Assembly: GCA_030589715.1 (NCBI GenBank)
Contig: JAUUVE010000070.1
Span: forward strand, 1-8,535
DNA from: Desulfobacteraceae bacterium
GTDB lineage: Bacteria; Desulfobacterota; DSM-4660; Desulfatiglandales; Desulfatiglandaceae
Length of the DNA stretch: 8,535 nucleotides
Reading direction: 5' to 3'
Of the stretch, positions 1 to 7,555 are shown piece by piece. Positions within the stretch are counted from its first letter, which is position 1. The number at the start of each line of letters is the position of its first letter. The notes beneath the pieces were generated by a model that was not told the origin of the DNA, searched no databases, and worked only from the letters and a program-made list of their open reading frames with translations. Position numbers and translations under genes: made by a program.

Positions 1-953
1 TCATGTACCTCTAACCCCATGGACCTGAGACGTTCAGAAATAATGGCTTCATGGAAAAGACGAGGCATCTCCTGGTGATCTGTAAAGGGTGTGGTTTGGT
101 GGTGGCGATAAATGGGATCCTTTCGCATAGTGATGGCCGTCACCTCGAATACTGGCTGTTGCATCTTATATGGACAGAAAAGCATAGTCGGTCCGGGATT
201 GGGACCATCTTCTGCTGTCCGGGTGAGGCTCACATTGCCCTCAATAACGATGGAGGCATCTGCCGGCACATAGAGGTCAACTGTATTACACCTGGTAATC
301 TCCCCCACCTGGCCTGTGATCGTTTCAAACAACTCCAGCTCCCACCAATCGTGATGAGGGTGAGAATAGCAAGCGGCCAGCTCCCAGGCAGGATGTGCAC
401 CAATGACGACTGCCTGGGGCATACGGGTTCCAGCAGCCTTGTGTTTGCCAAGAATTCTATTGGCCGTAGGGGTAACATAGGAGGTGACCATCTCATTAGG
501 GCTCAGAACCCCGCACCTTGGGAACATGGCATTAAACTGGCCAGTCTCGGGATCCATGTGCACAGCGAAGCCTGTTGTATAAGGATAGGGATCCAAATCG
601 GTGTGGCGAACCACCGGCAGCATGCCCAAATCGATGTCATCCCCAGTAAATATACGTTCCTGGCAAGATTCATTCTCCACCTCTTTGAGGCGGTGTGGCC
701 CCCTGTTGATCACCTCGGCAAGGCGCTTCACCACCTCACCCGGTTCGCACCCTAATACACGGGCCTGTGCACTTCGATTAACAAAAAGCTGATCAACAAG
801 GCGAAAGCCGGGAAATCCCACGAGGTTGTCAAAGACAATAGTATCATCAGCTTGGCCGATTAGAGCACCCACATGCTCGAGCTTCACCGGTTTCTTGATA
901 GTAATATATTGCCCCTTATGGGCTTCGAGAAAAGAATGTAGATCCATCTTCAT
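1..953 (-). CDS. UbiD-family prFMN-dependent decarboxylase, N-terminal 317 residues (runs off left edge)
   Basis: The frame is open from ATG at 953 to the window edge, giving 317 codons of a protein family usually about 440-500 residues long, so the C-terminal third is missing. The ATG is preceded by AGGAGG at 961-966 with a 7-nt spacer; an in-frame ATG at 947 is less well placed. UbiD signatures include NRSAQARVLG (59-68), IGAHPAWELAA (184-194), VPADASIVIEG (229-239) and, near the edge, VTAITMRKDPIYRH (271-284) followed by TPFTDHQEMPRL (288-299). Family members (de)carboxylate aromatic or unsaturated acids in the cytoplasm using prenylated FMN made by UbiX; no ubiX is visible here. The segment where most homologues read EGP(F/Y)G(E/D) is instead EDGPNPGP (248-255), suggesting a distinct subfamily. 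It lies 95 bp downstream of the RdhA-like gene and is probably co-transcribed with it. The substrate is unknown. Confidence 0.93.
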   Translation of the reverse strand, partial: MKMDLHSFLEAHKGQYITIKKPVKLEHVGALIGQADDTIVFDNLVGFPGFRLVDQLFVNRSAQARVLGCEPGEVVKRLAEVINRGPHRLKEVENESCQERIFTGDDIDLGMLPVVRHTDLDPYPYTTGFAVHMDPETGQFNAMFPRCGVLSPNEMVTSYVTPTANRILGKHKAAGTRMPQAVVIGAHPAWELAACYSHPHHDWWELELFETITGQVGEITRCNTVDLYVPADASIVIEGNVSLTRTAEDGPNPGPTMLFCPYKMQQPVFEVTAITMRKDPIYRHHQTTPFTDHQEMPRLFHEAIISERLRSMGLEVH

Positions 954-1010
954 AGTATTTCCTCCTTTCTCCCCTAAGCGAAATGAATCCTATCCCGCAC
1001 CTTTATCGTG

Positions 1011-1024
1011 TTTTGGTTCCAAAA
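1011..1024. promoter_or_regulatory. Small inverted repeat TTTTGG-N2-CCAAAA between rdhA-like gene and ubiD
   Basis: A perfect 6-bp inverted repeat with a 2-bp centre sits in the 95-bp gap between the RdhA-like stop and the ubiD start, about 58 bp upstream of the ubiD ATG. It could be an operator half-site pair or chance in AT-rich DNA. It has no U-tract, so it is not a convincing terminator. It shares a TTGG..CCAA core with two other intergenic palindromes in the window, at 5908-5915 and 7461-7468. Confidence 0.2.
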
Positions 1025-1048
1025 ATATTTTGAAGAAGTTCCATATCG

Positions 1049-2326
1049 CTAAATAACAACTTTATGCTTTCCTGTCTCGTACAAGGGCCTGTAAAAAATA
1101 TTGTCGCCAAAGAGCCAAAGGCGGTCTAGTGCCGGGAAGGTTCTAACAAACCATTTTACCAGGTCATGGCCGATTCCTGGCTTTTTGTTGAAGGGGCAAA
1201 CGTTCACACACTGGTAACACTCAATATGATACATCCCTTTATCAGTTTTCGTTCCATTCTTGTACCAGTACTGAAAACACTTCTCACCATCGAGGGGCCA
1301 CTTCAGTAGGCCCGGGTTTGTTGAGAAAGTCCGGGCCTTATGGGTTCTTTTCCCGTAAAGGATTGCCTGGGCCGGGCAATATTCGGCACATTTCTGACAG
1401 ACCTCGCAGAACTCTGTCACCCCGAAATCAATGGGAGCTGTAGGTTTGAGCGGGATATCAGTTAGGACTTTACACAATCTTACTCTGGGACCGAATTCAG
1501 GAGTGATAATCCCGCCGAATCGGCCTAGTTGCCCTAGACCTGCGTCCACAGCCAATGGAATACTTAAGGCCGTATCATTTCCGCAGGCAATGGCCTTGTA
1601 GCCCAGGGAAGCGATAAACTTGGCCAGGGACGAGGCCAAGAAAGCCATCTTTGAATAGCCCAAACCAGCTGCAGCGCCCGCCTTTGCGGTGGGTGCATGT
1701 TTGACATAGTCGTAGTTGGTCTCGACCGCCATTACCACCGCGTAGTTGATTGAAGAGGGAATCATTTTGTCCAGGTCTATTTCATTGTGGCCGTACCGAT
1801 CCCATCCCATTCTGTATAACCAACTCCGGTTAAGTTCGGTTATCCCTACAAGACTCGCACCAAGAAACAGAGCAGCATCTTTTATGATCTCCGACATCTC
1901 GGCAGGATCATCAATACGCATTTTTTCTGGATTCCAAGGTAATCCGATAAAGCCAGGGCTCCATCGGCCTTCCCAGTCGTAAAAACAGCCCAACTCCTCT
2001 GAAAGCCGAGGTCGCGTCCAATTGCCTGTATGGCAATTGCTGGCTAAGGCACAGTGGAATCCAGCGATACGCAGCGCCACGTCTATCTGAGTGTATCCCG
2101 GTTCATCTCGAGGAATGGGACCCTGTTCACCGATGTGGGGTATAAGGGTTTCGAGGAATGAGTCCTGCCATCCGCCGGGCGGAACGTATCCCCTGGAAAG
2201 TGGGGTGTTTTTTTCATCAAATCTCTGGAGTGGTTCAATAATATCCTTGATATAGGCTGGTGAGGAGAGTTCTTTGATCCCACGCCTTGTGTAATATCTA
2301 CCATTCAAAGAAACCGCAACAGACAT
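1049..2326 (-). CDS. Reductive-dehalogenase-like (RdhA family) corrinoid Fe-S protein, no Tat signal
   Basis: This 425-residue protein has the C-terminal architecture of reductive dehalogenases. A corrinoid-binding core carries GLGYSKMAFLASSLAKF (221-237), GYKAIACGNDTA (242-253), the AGLGQLGRFGGIITPEFGPR block (262-281) and TDIPL (289-293). It is followed by two [4Fe-4S] motifs: C307-x2-C310-x2-C313-x3-C317-P, and C350 with C370-x2-C373-x3-C377-P. Tyr224 is a candidate for the catalytic tyrosine, but I could not align it. RdhA enzymes use cob(I)alamin to remove halogen from organohalides. QueG, a relative, is less likely because the AGLG..GR.GGIITPEFGPR block and the total length fit RdhA better. 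There is no twin-arginine leader with a hydrophobic stretch; TRRG at 13-16 is not followed by one. No RdhB anchor is seen, so the enzyme is probably cytoplasmic. The ATG at 2326 has GAGG about 5 nt upstream. The stop is TAG. It lies in the TRAP-UbiD operon. Confidence 0.85.
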   Translation of the reverse strand: MSVAVSLNGRYYTRRGIKELSSPAYIKDIIEPLQRFDEKNTPLSRGYVPPGGWQDSFLETLIPHIGEQGPIPRDEPGYTQIDVALRIAGFHCALASNCHTGNWTRPRLSEELGCFYDWEGRWSPGFIGLPWNPEKMRIDDPAEMSEIIKDAALFLGASLVGITELNRSWLYRMGWDRYGHNEIDLDKMIPSSINYAVVMAVETNYDYVKHAPTAKAGAAAGLGYSKMAFLASSLAKFIASLGYKAIACGNDTALSIPLAVDAGLGQLGRFGGIITPEFGPRVRLCKVLTDIPLKPTAPIDFGVTEFCEVCQKCAEYCPAQAILYGKRTHKARTFSTNPGLLKWPLDGEKCFQYWYKNGTKTDKGMYHIECYQCVNVCPFNKKPGIGHDLVKWFVRTFPALDRLWLFGDNIFYRPLYETGKHKVVI

Positions 2327-2394
2327 ACAGCCCTCTATTAAATGGTTACATATCTCACGTTTTGAGTTGAGACAGTAGATTGTGTTCTGTTATC

Positions 2395-2703
2395 TTATTT
2401 TGGCAGCCGCATTCTCTTTTTGATTGTATTGATATCCCCAAACAAAGCGTGCGGCTCCCTTTCATACCATGCTTTGTGCAACGTCTGTACAGCTTTGATA
2501 TCTTTTTGGGAAAGTGGAGCAGTCAACAGTAATCTCAATATCACGCAAACGACGAGATTTAGGTTATGTGTATTACCCCTTAATCCCTCTCTACCATTAC
2601 TGAGTATCCAAGTCATATCGCGTTGAAGTGTGAGCCAAATCCTATTGCCAAGACAAATGATCACCACCTCTAAGTCACGGTGCAGAATCTCAATGCTCGC
2701 CAT
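2395..2703 (-). CDS. Small hypothetical protein (102 aa), possibly a domain remnant
   Basis: I do not recognise this gene with confidence. The ATG at 2703 follows a good Shine-Dalgarno (AAGGAG, then ATCT), and it fits between the TRAP permease (78 bp upstream) and the RdhA-like gene (68 bp downstream), so it may be translated. Residues 50-66 are hydrophobic enough for one possible membrane segment. LHRDLEVVIICLGNRI near the N-terminus and the C-terminal helix-like HKAWYEREP vaguely resemble the FCD ligand domain of GntR-type regulators. There is no room upstream for a winged-helix domain, so this would be a fragment; that reading is a guess. It is not RdhB, which has about three membrane helices. 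Base composition is lower in GC (about 43% by hand count of 2401-2640) than the flanking permease. A 22-codon frame starting at 2758 with its own AAGG-type site ends inside it at 2690. Confidence 0.45.
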   Translation of the reverse strand: MASIEILHRDLEVVIICLGNRIWLTLQRDMTWILSNGREGLRGNTHNLNLVVCVILRLLLTAPLSQKDIKAVQTLHKAWYEREPHALFGDINTIKKRMRLPK

Positions 2704-2781
2704 AGATCTCCTTCGATTCGTGCTTAGCTCGAGGAAAGTACATCACCATTTCCTTCATATCACCTTCAGATCGATTTCCTC

Positions 2782-4716
2782 TTATCTTTTTCTCGTGAAA
2801 TAATTCCATGCCACCATAAGCACAGCAAGGGGTATCCCTATGTAGTCGCTCGCCAGGCCTGGAAAGATCATAGAGATCCCTGCCCCGCCCATCAGAATTC
2901 GCTCGATAGGGTTCATGCGTCTGAAAAAAAAGCCAATGGTAGCTCCAGATAAGGCTACTACGCCGATCAAAGAGGTAACGCAGGCTTGCACTACCTCGCC
3001 TACAGGCCCAACCAGGAGCAAGGCCGGGTTGTAGGCGAACATAAACGGGATCATATAGGCCACAATCCCAAGTCGCATGGCAGTAAAGCACACCCGCCAT
3101 GGCCCAGTCTGGGCAATGCCCGCGGCCGCATAAGCGGCTAGCGCCACCGGAGGGCTAAGCATGGAAAGGCAGGCGAAGTACATGGCGAACATGTGAGCCG
3201 ACAGGGTATTGACCCCGAGCACATAGAGGGCAGGAACAGCCAATGTAGATACCGTGATGTAATCCGCGGTTGTGGACATACCCATACCTAAAATAATGGA
3301 AGTCATTGCCACCAGCACCAAGGCAAAAAGGACATAGCCTCCGGAAAAGGCACTGATCAACCCCGAGAATCGGAGCCCAAACCCAGAGAGCGTAATCACG
3401 CCAACGATAATCCCCGCACAGATACAGGCCACGGCCACAGTCACAGCCATTCTGGCACCCTGATCCAGGGTCTTTCCCAGGCCTACGATCGCCGATGCCG
3501 CTTCCTGGCCAAATGAATAGATCCCATCCCGGGCACCCTTTGAGAAGCCCTTGGTGATCCTCCCCAGGGCATCCAGGCTTCGCCGATCCAGCACAAAGAC
3601 CACCACCGTGGAAATGATTGACATGAGGGCCGCCTTGGTGACGGTGTAGCCCAGGACAAGGAAGATGATCAAAACCACAATGGGAAGTACCATATAGCTC
3701 CCTCTCTTCAACGTCTCCACCAGGTTGGGCACCTCTTCATTGTCCATGCCCCTCAGGCCCGTTTTGACAGCCTCAAGATGAATCATAAGGAAGGCAGCCC
3801 CATAGAAGAGAAGGGCAGGAAAGGCAGCTGATTTGCAGATGTCCCAGTATGGAATCCCGGTCAACTCGGCCATGACAAAGGCGGCTGCCCCCATGATGGG
3901 GGGCATGAGTTGCCCCCCTGTCGAAGACAGCGCCTCTACGGCCCCTGCAAAATAGGGCTTGTAGCCCGACTTAATGATCAAGGGAATGGTGAAGCTCCCC
4001 GTTCCTACGGTGTTGGCCACAGCACTGCCAGAGATCGTTCCAAAAAAACTGGATGCCACAACCGATGCCTTGGCCGCTCCACCTCGAGCCCGGCCCGTTA
4101 GGGCAAAGGCCACGTCTAGATAGAACTGCCCGACCCGGGTCCTTTGAAGAAAGGCTACAAAAAGGATGAACAGGAAGACAAATGTGGCTGAAACACCGGT
4201 GGGAACACCAAAGATCCCGTCAGTGGTAAGGTAGAGATATTCAACCCATTCTGCTATGTTAGCCGCAGAATGCTTTAGTATCCCGAACAGATAGGGTCCG
4301 GTTAAGGCATAGATGGCAAAGCAGGCACCTACAATGGCCAAGGCGGACCTCACGGCCCTCCGGGTGGCCTCCAGGATCAATGGCACAGCCAGGGCACCAA
4401 AAAAAAGATCCCAAAAGGTCATCTCGTCTACGGAGATGACCCTCTGTATAAGGCGATCGAAATCTGTGATGATATGGAGGCCGACCCCGATTCCCAGAAG
4501 CACCAAGCCGGAATCGATGGCAAAAGAGAGCCTGGGCTTGGATTTGAAAGAAGGGTTCAGGAGATAGGCAAGAGAAAGGGCAAAGGAGACGTGGGCAGCC
4601 CTCAGGATCAGGGCATCCAGGATGACATTCCAGGCCCCGTATAGCTGGAAGGTCGACCAGCATATGGCTACGGTCCCTGCCAGAAAATGCCGTAGTCTCT
4701 TGATTTTCGCCTCCAC
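2782..4716 (-). CDS. TRAP transporter permease, fused DctQ-DctM type (4TM/12TM fusion)
   Basis: This 644-residue integral membrane protein has the length and layout of fused TRAP permeases. Residues 1 to about 125 hold the short DctQ-like helices, and the remainder is a DctM-like multi-helix permease. The family hallmark lies at about 212-290: GGAAKASVVASSFFGTISGS, then GSAVANTVGTGSFTIPL, EALSSTGGQLMPPIMGAAAF and MAELTGIPY. A final hydrophobic pair ends at YFTRKR. TRAP permeases import organic acids using the sodium or proton gradient with a periplasmic binding protein. Fused permeases usually pair with TAXI-type proteins, and one is encoded 87 bp upstream, so the two form one transporter in the inner membrane. 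The start is GTG at 4716, 5 nt after GGAGGAG; no better start is visible. The stop is TAA. The substrate is not readable, but the RdhA-like and UbiD genes downstream suggest an aromatic or unsaturated carboxylate. Confidence 0.95.
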   Translation of the reverse strand: MEAKIKRLRHFLAGTVAICWSTFQLYGAWNVILDALILRAAHVSFALSLAYLLNPSFKSKPRLSFAIDSGLVLLGIGVGLHIITDFDRLIQRVISVDEMTFWDLFFGALAVPLILEATRRAVRSALAIVGACFAIYALTGPYLFGILKHSAANIAEWVEYLYLTTDGIFGVPTGVSATFVFLFILFVAFLQRTRVGQFYLDVAFALTGRARGGAAKASVVASSFFGTISGSAVANTVGTGSFTIPLIIKSGYKPYFAGAVEALSSTGGQLMPPIMGAAAFVMAELTGIPYWDICKSAAFPALLFYGAAFLMIHLEAVKTGLRGMDNEEVPNLVETLKRGSYMVLPIVVLIIFLVLGYTVTKAALMSIISTVVVFVLDRRSLDALGRITKGFSKGARDGIYSFGQEAASAIVGLGKTLDQGARMAVTVAVACICAGIIVGVITLSGFGLRFSGLISAFSGGYVLFALVLVAMTSIILGMGMSTTADYITVSTLAVPALYVLGVNTLSAHMFAMYFACLSMLSPPVALAAYAAAGIAQTGPWRVCFTAMRLGIVAYMIPFMFAYNPALLLVGPVGEVVQACVTSLIGVVALSGATIGFFFRRMNPIERILMGGAGISMIFPGLASDYIGIPLAVLMVAWNYFTRKR

Positions 4717-4803
4717 TCTATCTCCTCCATCTTGAACCCAGTCCGCACAGTGTCAGCAGGAACCAAGCCAATGCTGCCAGTTGTGGTAATCCTTACTCGT
4801 GAT

Positions 4804-5814
4804 CTATTTCCAACCCATCTCCTTGTAGAACTTTTCCGCGCCAGGATGTAATGGAACTCCACCCACCTTTTCGGGCTTCCAGGCTGTCTTGGGGTCAAAG
4901 GCTTTAAATGCCTTGTAAGCGGCCTGGATTTTCTCCGTATTATCCACAATAGACTTCAAGATGGTGTAAACCACCTCAGAAGGGATATCTTCCCGGGCAA
5001 GTAGACAGGTAGGAAATCCAATGATGACTACATCCTCTTTCTGACCCCTGAACATTCCGGCGGGCAGTATAGAGCGGGTGTAGCCATACTTACGCCCAAG
5101 TTGGGAGATAATCGAGTCTTCCAAGGATATGAACTTGAGGGGCCGGGAGATGGCGGCCTCTGTCCAGGTAGGATGGAATGGGGTACACATCATCAAGAAG
5201 CCATCAATGGCTCCTTCCTTAAGAGCGGGAACCATCTCCTTGAACCCCTTCATCAGGATATCGCCGCCCCAGCCTTTCAGGGCATCGTAAGTGATCCCGT
5301 ATTCGCCCAGAACCTGGCTGGCAGCAAATTCGCTCAGAGAGCCCTTGGACTGTGTGCAGATACGAAGCCCCATCTTTTTTGCCTTCACATCTGCCCAACT
5401 GTTTATATCCATATTGGCTTTTACAGCGCCTGCAACCCAATAACTATCCAATCCTCCTGCGATGGCCCGGATGTTGCGGACTTTTTCTTTGTACCGGAAC
5501 TTTCCATTCCACGCCCAATTGGCTGTCATGGGAAATGCGAATCCGATCTCCGCCTTCTTGAGACCAAGAAGCTTGGGGTTGCCAATGCCGCCGGATTTTG
5601 GGAGGGCATCCACTGTGGAGCCCGGGGGAAGGTTTCTCTTGATGATATCGGCCATGACACCCGCCATAACATACCAGCCGCTGCCTATCTTAAAGGAAGC
5701 AAACCTCAGTTTAACCGGCTGCTGGGCTGATGAAACCGCTGGCACCGCTCCTATGAAGCACACAAGCGCGATGACCAGAATGAAAAACCCCCATTTGATC
5801 TTAGATTTTGGCAT
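4804..5814 (-). CDS. TRAP transporter TAXI-family solute-binding protein
   Basis: This 336-residue secreted binding protein delivers solute to the fused TRAP permease encoded immediately downstream. The N-terminus is a Sec signal peptide: KSKIK, a hydrophobic core at about 8-25, and an AxA-like SSA ending at residue 30 before QQPVKLRF. TAXI-family features are FKIGSGWYVMAGVMADII (41-58), the P-rich turn GGIGNPKLL (75-83), AEIGFAFPM, and DGFLMM (204-209). I chose ATG 5814 over the longer frame that begins at 5901. AGGAGG at 5821-5826 lies 6 nt before it, and the signal peptide begins there, whereas the upstream extension is arginine-rich and unlike a leader. The stop is TAG. It is the first gene of the putative operon, with a leader of about 150 nt and a candidate promoter at 5967-5995. 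The ligand is unknown. Confidence 0.94.
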   Translation of the reverse strand: MPKSKIKWGFFILVIALVCFIGAVPAVSSAQQPVKLRFASFKIGSGWYVMAGVMADIIKRNLPPGSTVDALPKSGGIGNPKLLGLKKAEIGFAFPMTANWAWNGKFRYKEKVRNIRAIAGGLDSYWVAGAVKANMDINSWADVKAKKMGLRICTQSKGSLSEFAASQVLGEYGITYDALKGWGGDILMKGFKEMVPALKEGAIDGFLMMCTPFHPTWTEAAISRPLKFISLEDSIISQLGRKYGYTRSILPAGMFRGQKEDVVIIGFPTCLLAREDIPSEVVYTILKSIVDNTEKIQAAYKAFKAFDPKTAWKPEKVGGVPLHPGAEKFYKEMGWK

Positions 5815-6115
5815 TTTTCTCCTCCTTCTTTGAAGATGATGGTTTATTAAAAACATTCCTTTCCATCTTAAGGGAAAAGAATGGCGATGACAAGGCAACA
5901 AGATTCATTGGCCAACACATTAACAATCCCAGAAAAATCCATAATATATTAAATACCACTTCTTGGAAATTATCCCTCTCCCCAAGGGCTGTCAAGCATT
6001 TTTTCAGGAATGCCCCAATTCAACCCCCACCTTGCCCATCTCTTTCTGTACCTCCATCACTGCGGAATACCACAATCCAACGCTGGGGCTTTGTGGATAA
6101 GGTCTTTGATTCGCC
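5815..6115. other. Intergenic region between MFS gene and TAXI gene
   Basis: No gene is supported in these 301 bp. On the minus strand it holds, in order: the end of a weak stem-loop at the MFS stop, a purine-rich stretch, a candidate promoter (5995-5967), an AT-rich leader, the palindrome TTGGCCAA at 5908-5915, and the AGGAGG of the TAXI gene at 5821-5826. Open frames on the plus strand here cross these signals and have no ribosome binding site or recognisable product. Confidence 0.6.
5967..5995 (-). promoter_or_regulatory. Candidate sigma70 promoter for the TAXI-TRAP-rdhA-like-ubiD operon
   Basis: On the minus strand a perfect -35 TTGACA (5995-5990) is followed by TAATTT (5972-5967) at 17 nt, or by the better hexamer GATAAT (5974-5969) at a short 15 nt. 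The -35 is ideal and the -10 is compromised either way, which would fit an activator-dependent or weak promoter. It lies about 150 nt upstream of the TAXI start. A 5-bp stem, GCATT...AATGC, abuts the -35. Confidence 0.45.
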
Positions 6116-6120
6116 TTATC
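6096..6120 (-). terminator. Weak stem-loop at the MFS stop codon
   Basis: The arms GATAAGG (6096-6102) and CCTTATC (6114-6120) form a 7-bp stem with an 11-nt loop, overlapping the MFS stop codon. No run of T follows on the minus strand, so intrinsic termination is doubtful. It may only protect the transcript end. Confidence 0.2.
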
Positions 6121-7405
6121 GTATTACTCCTTTTTCCGGCCCCTGCAGCGTCTCCGTCAACAAAAGGGCGGCCACCAGGGAACTTAAGGCCCCTGCCAGA
6201 GCAAAGAGAAATATCATCCCATAGCCATCCACCGGAACAGCTCCCTCAGCAGCGCTTCCAAAAGAGATAATGGCCCCCATGGCGATCTGGAACAGCGCAC
6301 CGCCGAAAAAAGGAAAGAGGTTGACCATGCCGACTGCGGTGCCGGCAATGGTCAAGGGAAAAAGTTCCTTGGACACGGCGGCCGCCACCGCCCCGGTTGC
6401 GCCGGAAAGGGTCAAACAAAAGAAGAGCACGTACAGCAGTGGCAGAGGTAGGCCGCTGGGCCACTGGAAAAAGATACAGCATACGGTGATGAGGAGCAGG
6501 CTGCATCCCATAAGGACCGGTTTGCGACCAAGCCGATTTGCCAGAGCACTCAACACGGGACTGCCCACGATGAGAGCCACAGCAAACATAGATAGGACGC
6601 CACCGGCTGCGGTCTTGCTCAAGCCGTATACCTGTATCAGATAGGGGCCACCCCATAACCCACCTAAAGCAAAAGAGAGGCCGGGTGCAAAGAAAGACCA
6701 GATCGATATGGGCCAAAAGCGCCGCGCAGTGGCTACCTGATTCAGTCCTTCCAGCAGGCCGATACACGTTTCAGAGTGACCGGGCGAGGTGGGCCGCAAC
6801 GGGGGCCAGCCTTTCTCCTCTGGTCGGTTGCGCACCCGGGCGTAAACCAGAACTGCCATGACAAGGGTGACCATGCCAACCGCCACCAAGCTCATTCGCC
6901 ATCCGAGGCGATTGCTCAGCCAGGCCAGAGGGACACTGGAAGAAAGGGCGCCCACCCCACCCATGGCCATAAAGATCCCGCCCATGATAACAAACCTGCG
7001 CGGGCAGAACCATTCGGCAAGGAGTTTATAGTTGCACACGAACAGGGTAGCAACGCCTGTGCCGACCATTACGCGGCCTATGATTGCAAGCCCAAGGTTC
7101 GGGGCCAGGCCCATCAAGACCGAGCCGCCGGAAGCCAAAAGAAAAAAGGTCGAGACCGTCTTGCGGGGCCCCCAGGAGTCAGCCAGCAGCCCGGTGGGCA
7201 GTTGCATAATGGCATAGGGGTAAAAATAGGCCGAGCCGAAGACCCCCAAAAGGGTGCTGCTTACCTCAAAGTCAGCCTGCATGTCCAGAGCGATAACCGC
7301 CGGGCAAAGGCGGTGAAAGAAGACAAGGATATAACTTAAGAAAATTATCAGGCAGATCTGGTAACGATAGCGCTTTGCCTTCAGGATGTCGGGGTTGACT
7401 TCCAA
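6116..7405 (-). CDS. Major facilitator superfamily (MFS) permease
   Basis: This 429-residue protein has about 12 hydrophobic segments. The MFS motif A between helices 2 and 3 is GLLADSWGPRKT (72-83), and its repeat between helices 8 and 9 is ALANRLGRKP (287-296). GRVMVGTGVA (110-119) corresponds to motif B in helix 4. A hydrophilic central loop spans about 190-225. The N-terminal HRLCPAVIALDMQADF (31-46) resembles the start of organic-anion and sugar-acid MFS carriers, but the substrate cannot be assigned. It acts in the inner membrane. The start is TTG at 7405 with only a weak GAGGA about 10 nt upstream; the next in-frame Met is residue 42, inside the fold, so TTG is the credible choice and suggests low translation. 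The stop is TAA. It has its own strong promoter upstream and is separated from the TRAP operon by 301 bp, so it may be a separate unit or lead into it. Confidence 0.9.
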   Translation of the reverse strand: MEVNPDILKAKRYRYQICLIIFLSYILVFFHRLCPAVIALDMQADFEVSSTLLGVFGSAYFYPYAIMQLPTGLLADSWGPRKTVSTFFLLASGGSVLMGLAPNLGLAIIGRVMVGTGVATLFVCNYKLLAEWFCPRRFVIMGGIFMAMGGVGALSSSVPLAWLSNRLGWRMSLVAVGMVTLVMAVLVYARVRNRPEEKGWPPLRPTSPGHSETCIGLLEGLNQVATARRFWPISIWSFFAPGLSFALGGLWGGPYLIQVYGLSKTAAGGVLSMFAVALIVGSPVLSALANRLGRKPVLMGCSLLLITVCCIFFQWPSGLPLPLLYVLFFCLTLSGATGAVAAAVSKELFPLTIAGTAVGMVNLFPFFGGALFQIAMGAIISFGSAAEGAVPVDGYGMIFLFALAGALSSLVAALLLTETLQGPEKGVIR

Positions 7406-7555
7406 AATGGTGGGTCCTCGTCTTTCTTCATACCGGTAAATGCTTCTCGCTTAGCCTTATTTGGCCAAGTGCTGCCAGTGGTTCCGCTTCACAGAGGCAA
7501 ATTTGAGCATCCTATGGAAGCCGTTCGTTGATAGAATCCCTTCTTGTGTGAAGGC

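Noticed and set aside
51..755. Long plus-strand open frame of 234 codons
   Set aside because: It is antisense to the clearly recognisable UbiD on the minus strand, has no credible ribosome binding site and resembles no protein family.
5101..5730. Plus-strand frame of 209 codons opposite the TAXI gene
   Set aside because: It is antisense to a confidently identified gene and its product has no recognisable domain.
5815..5901. Longer N-terminus for the TAXI protein starting at 5901
   Set aside because: The extension is basic and not leader-like, whereas ATG 5814 has AGGAGG at the right distance and begins a classic signal peptide.
6776..7339. Plus-strand frame of 187 codons opposite the MFS gene
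   Set aside because: The product is rich in Gly, His and Pro in the way typical of the antisense reading of membrane proteins, and the minus strand encodes an MFS permease with both signature motifs.
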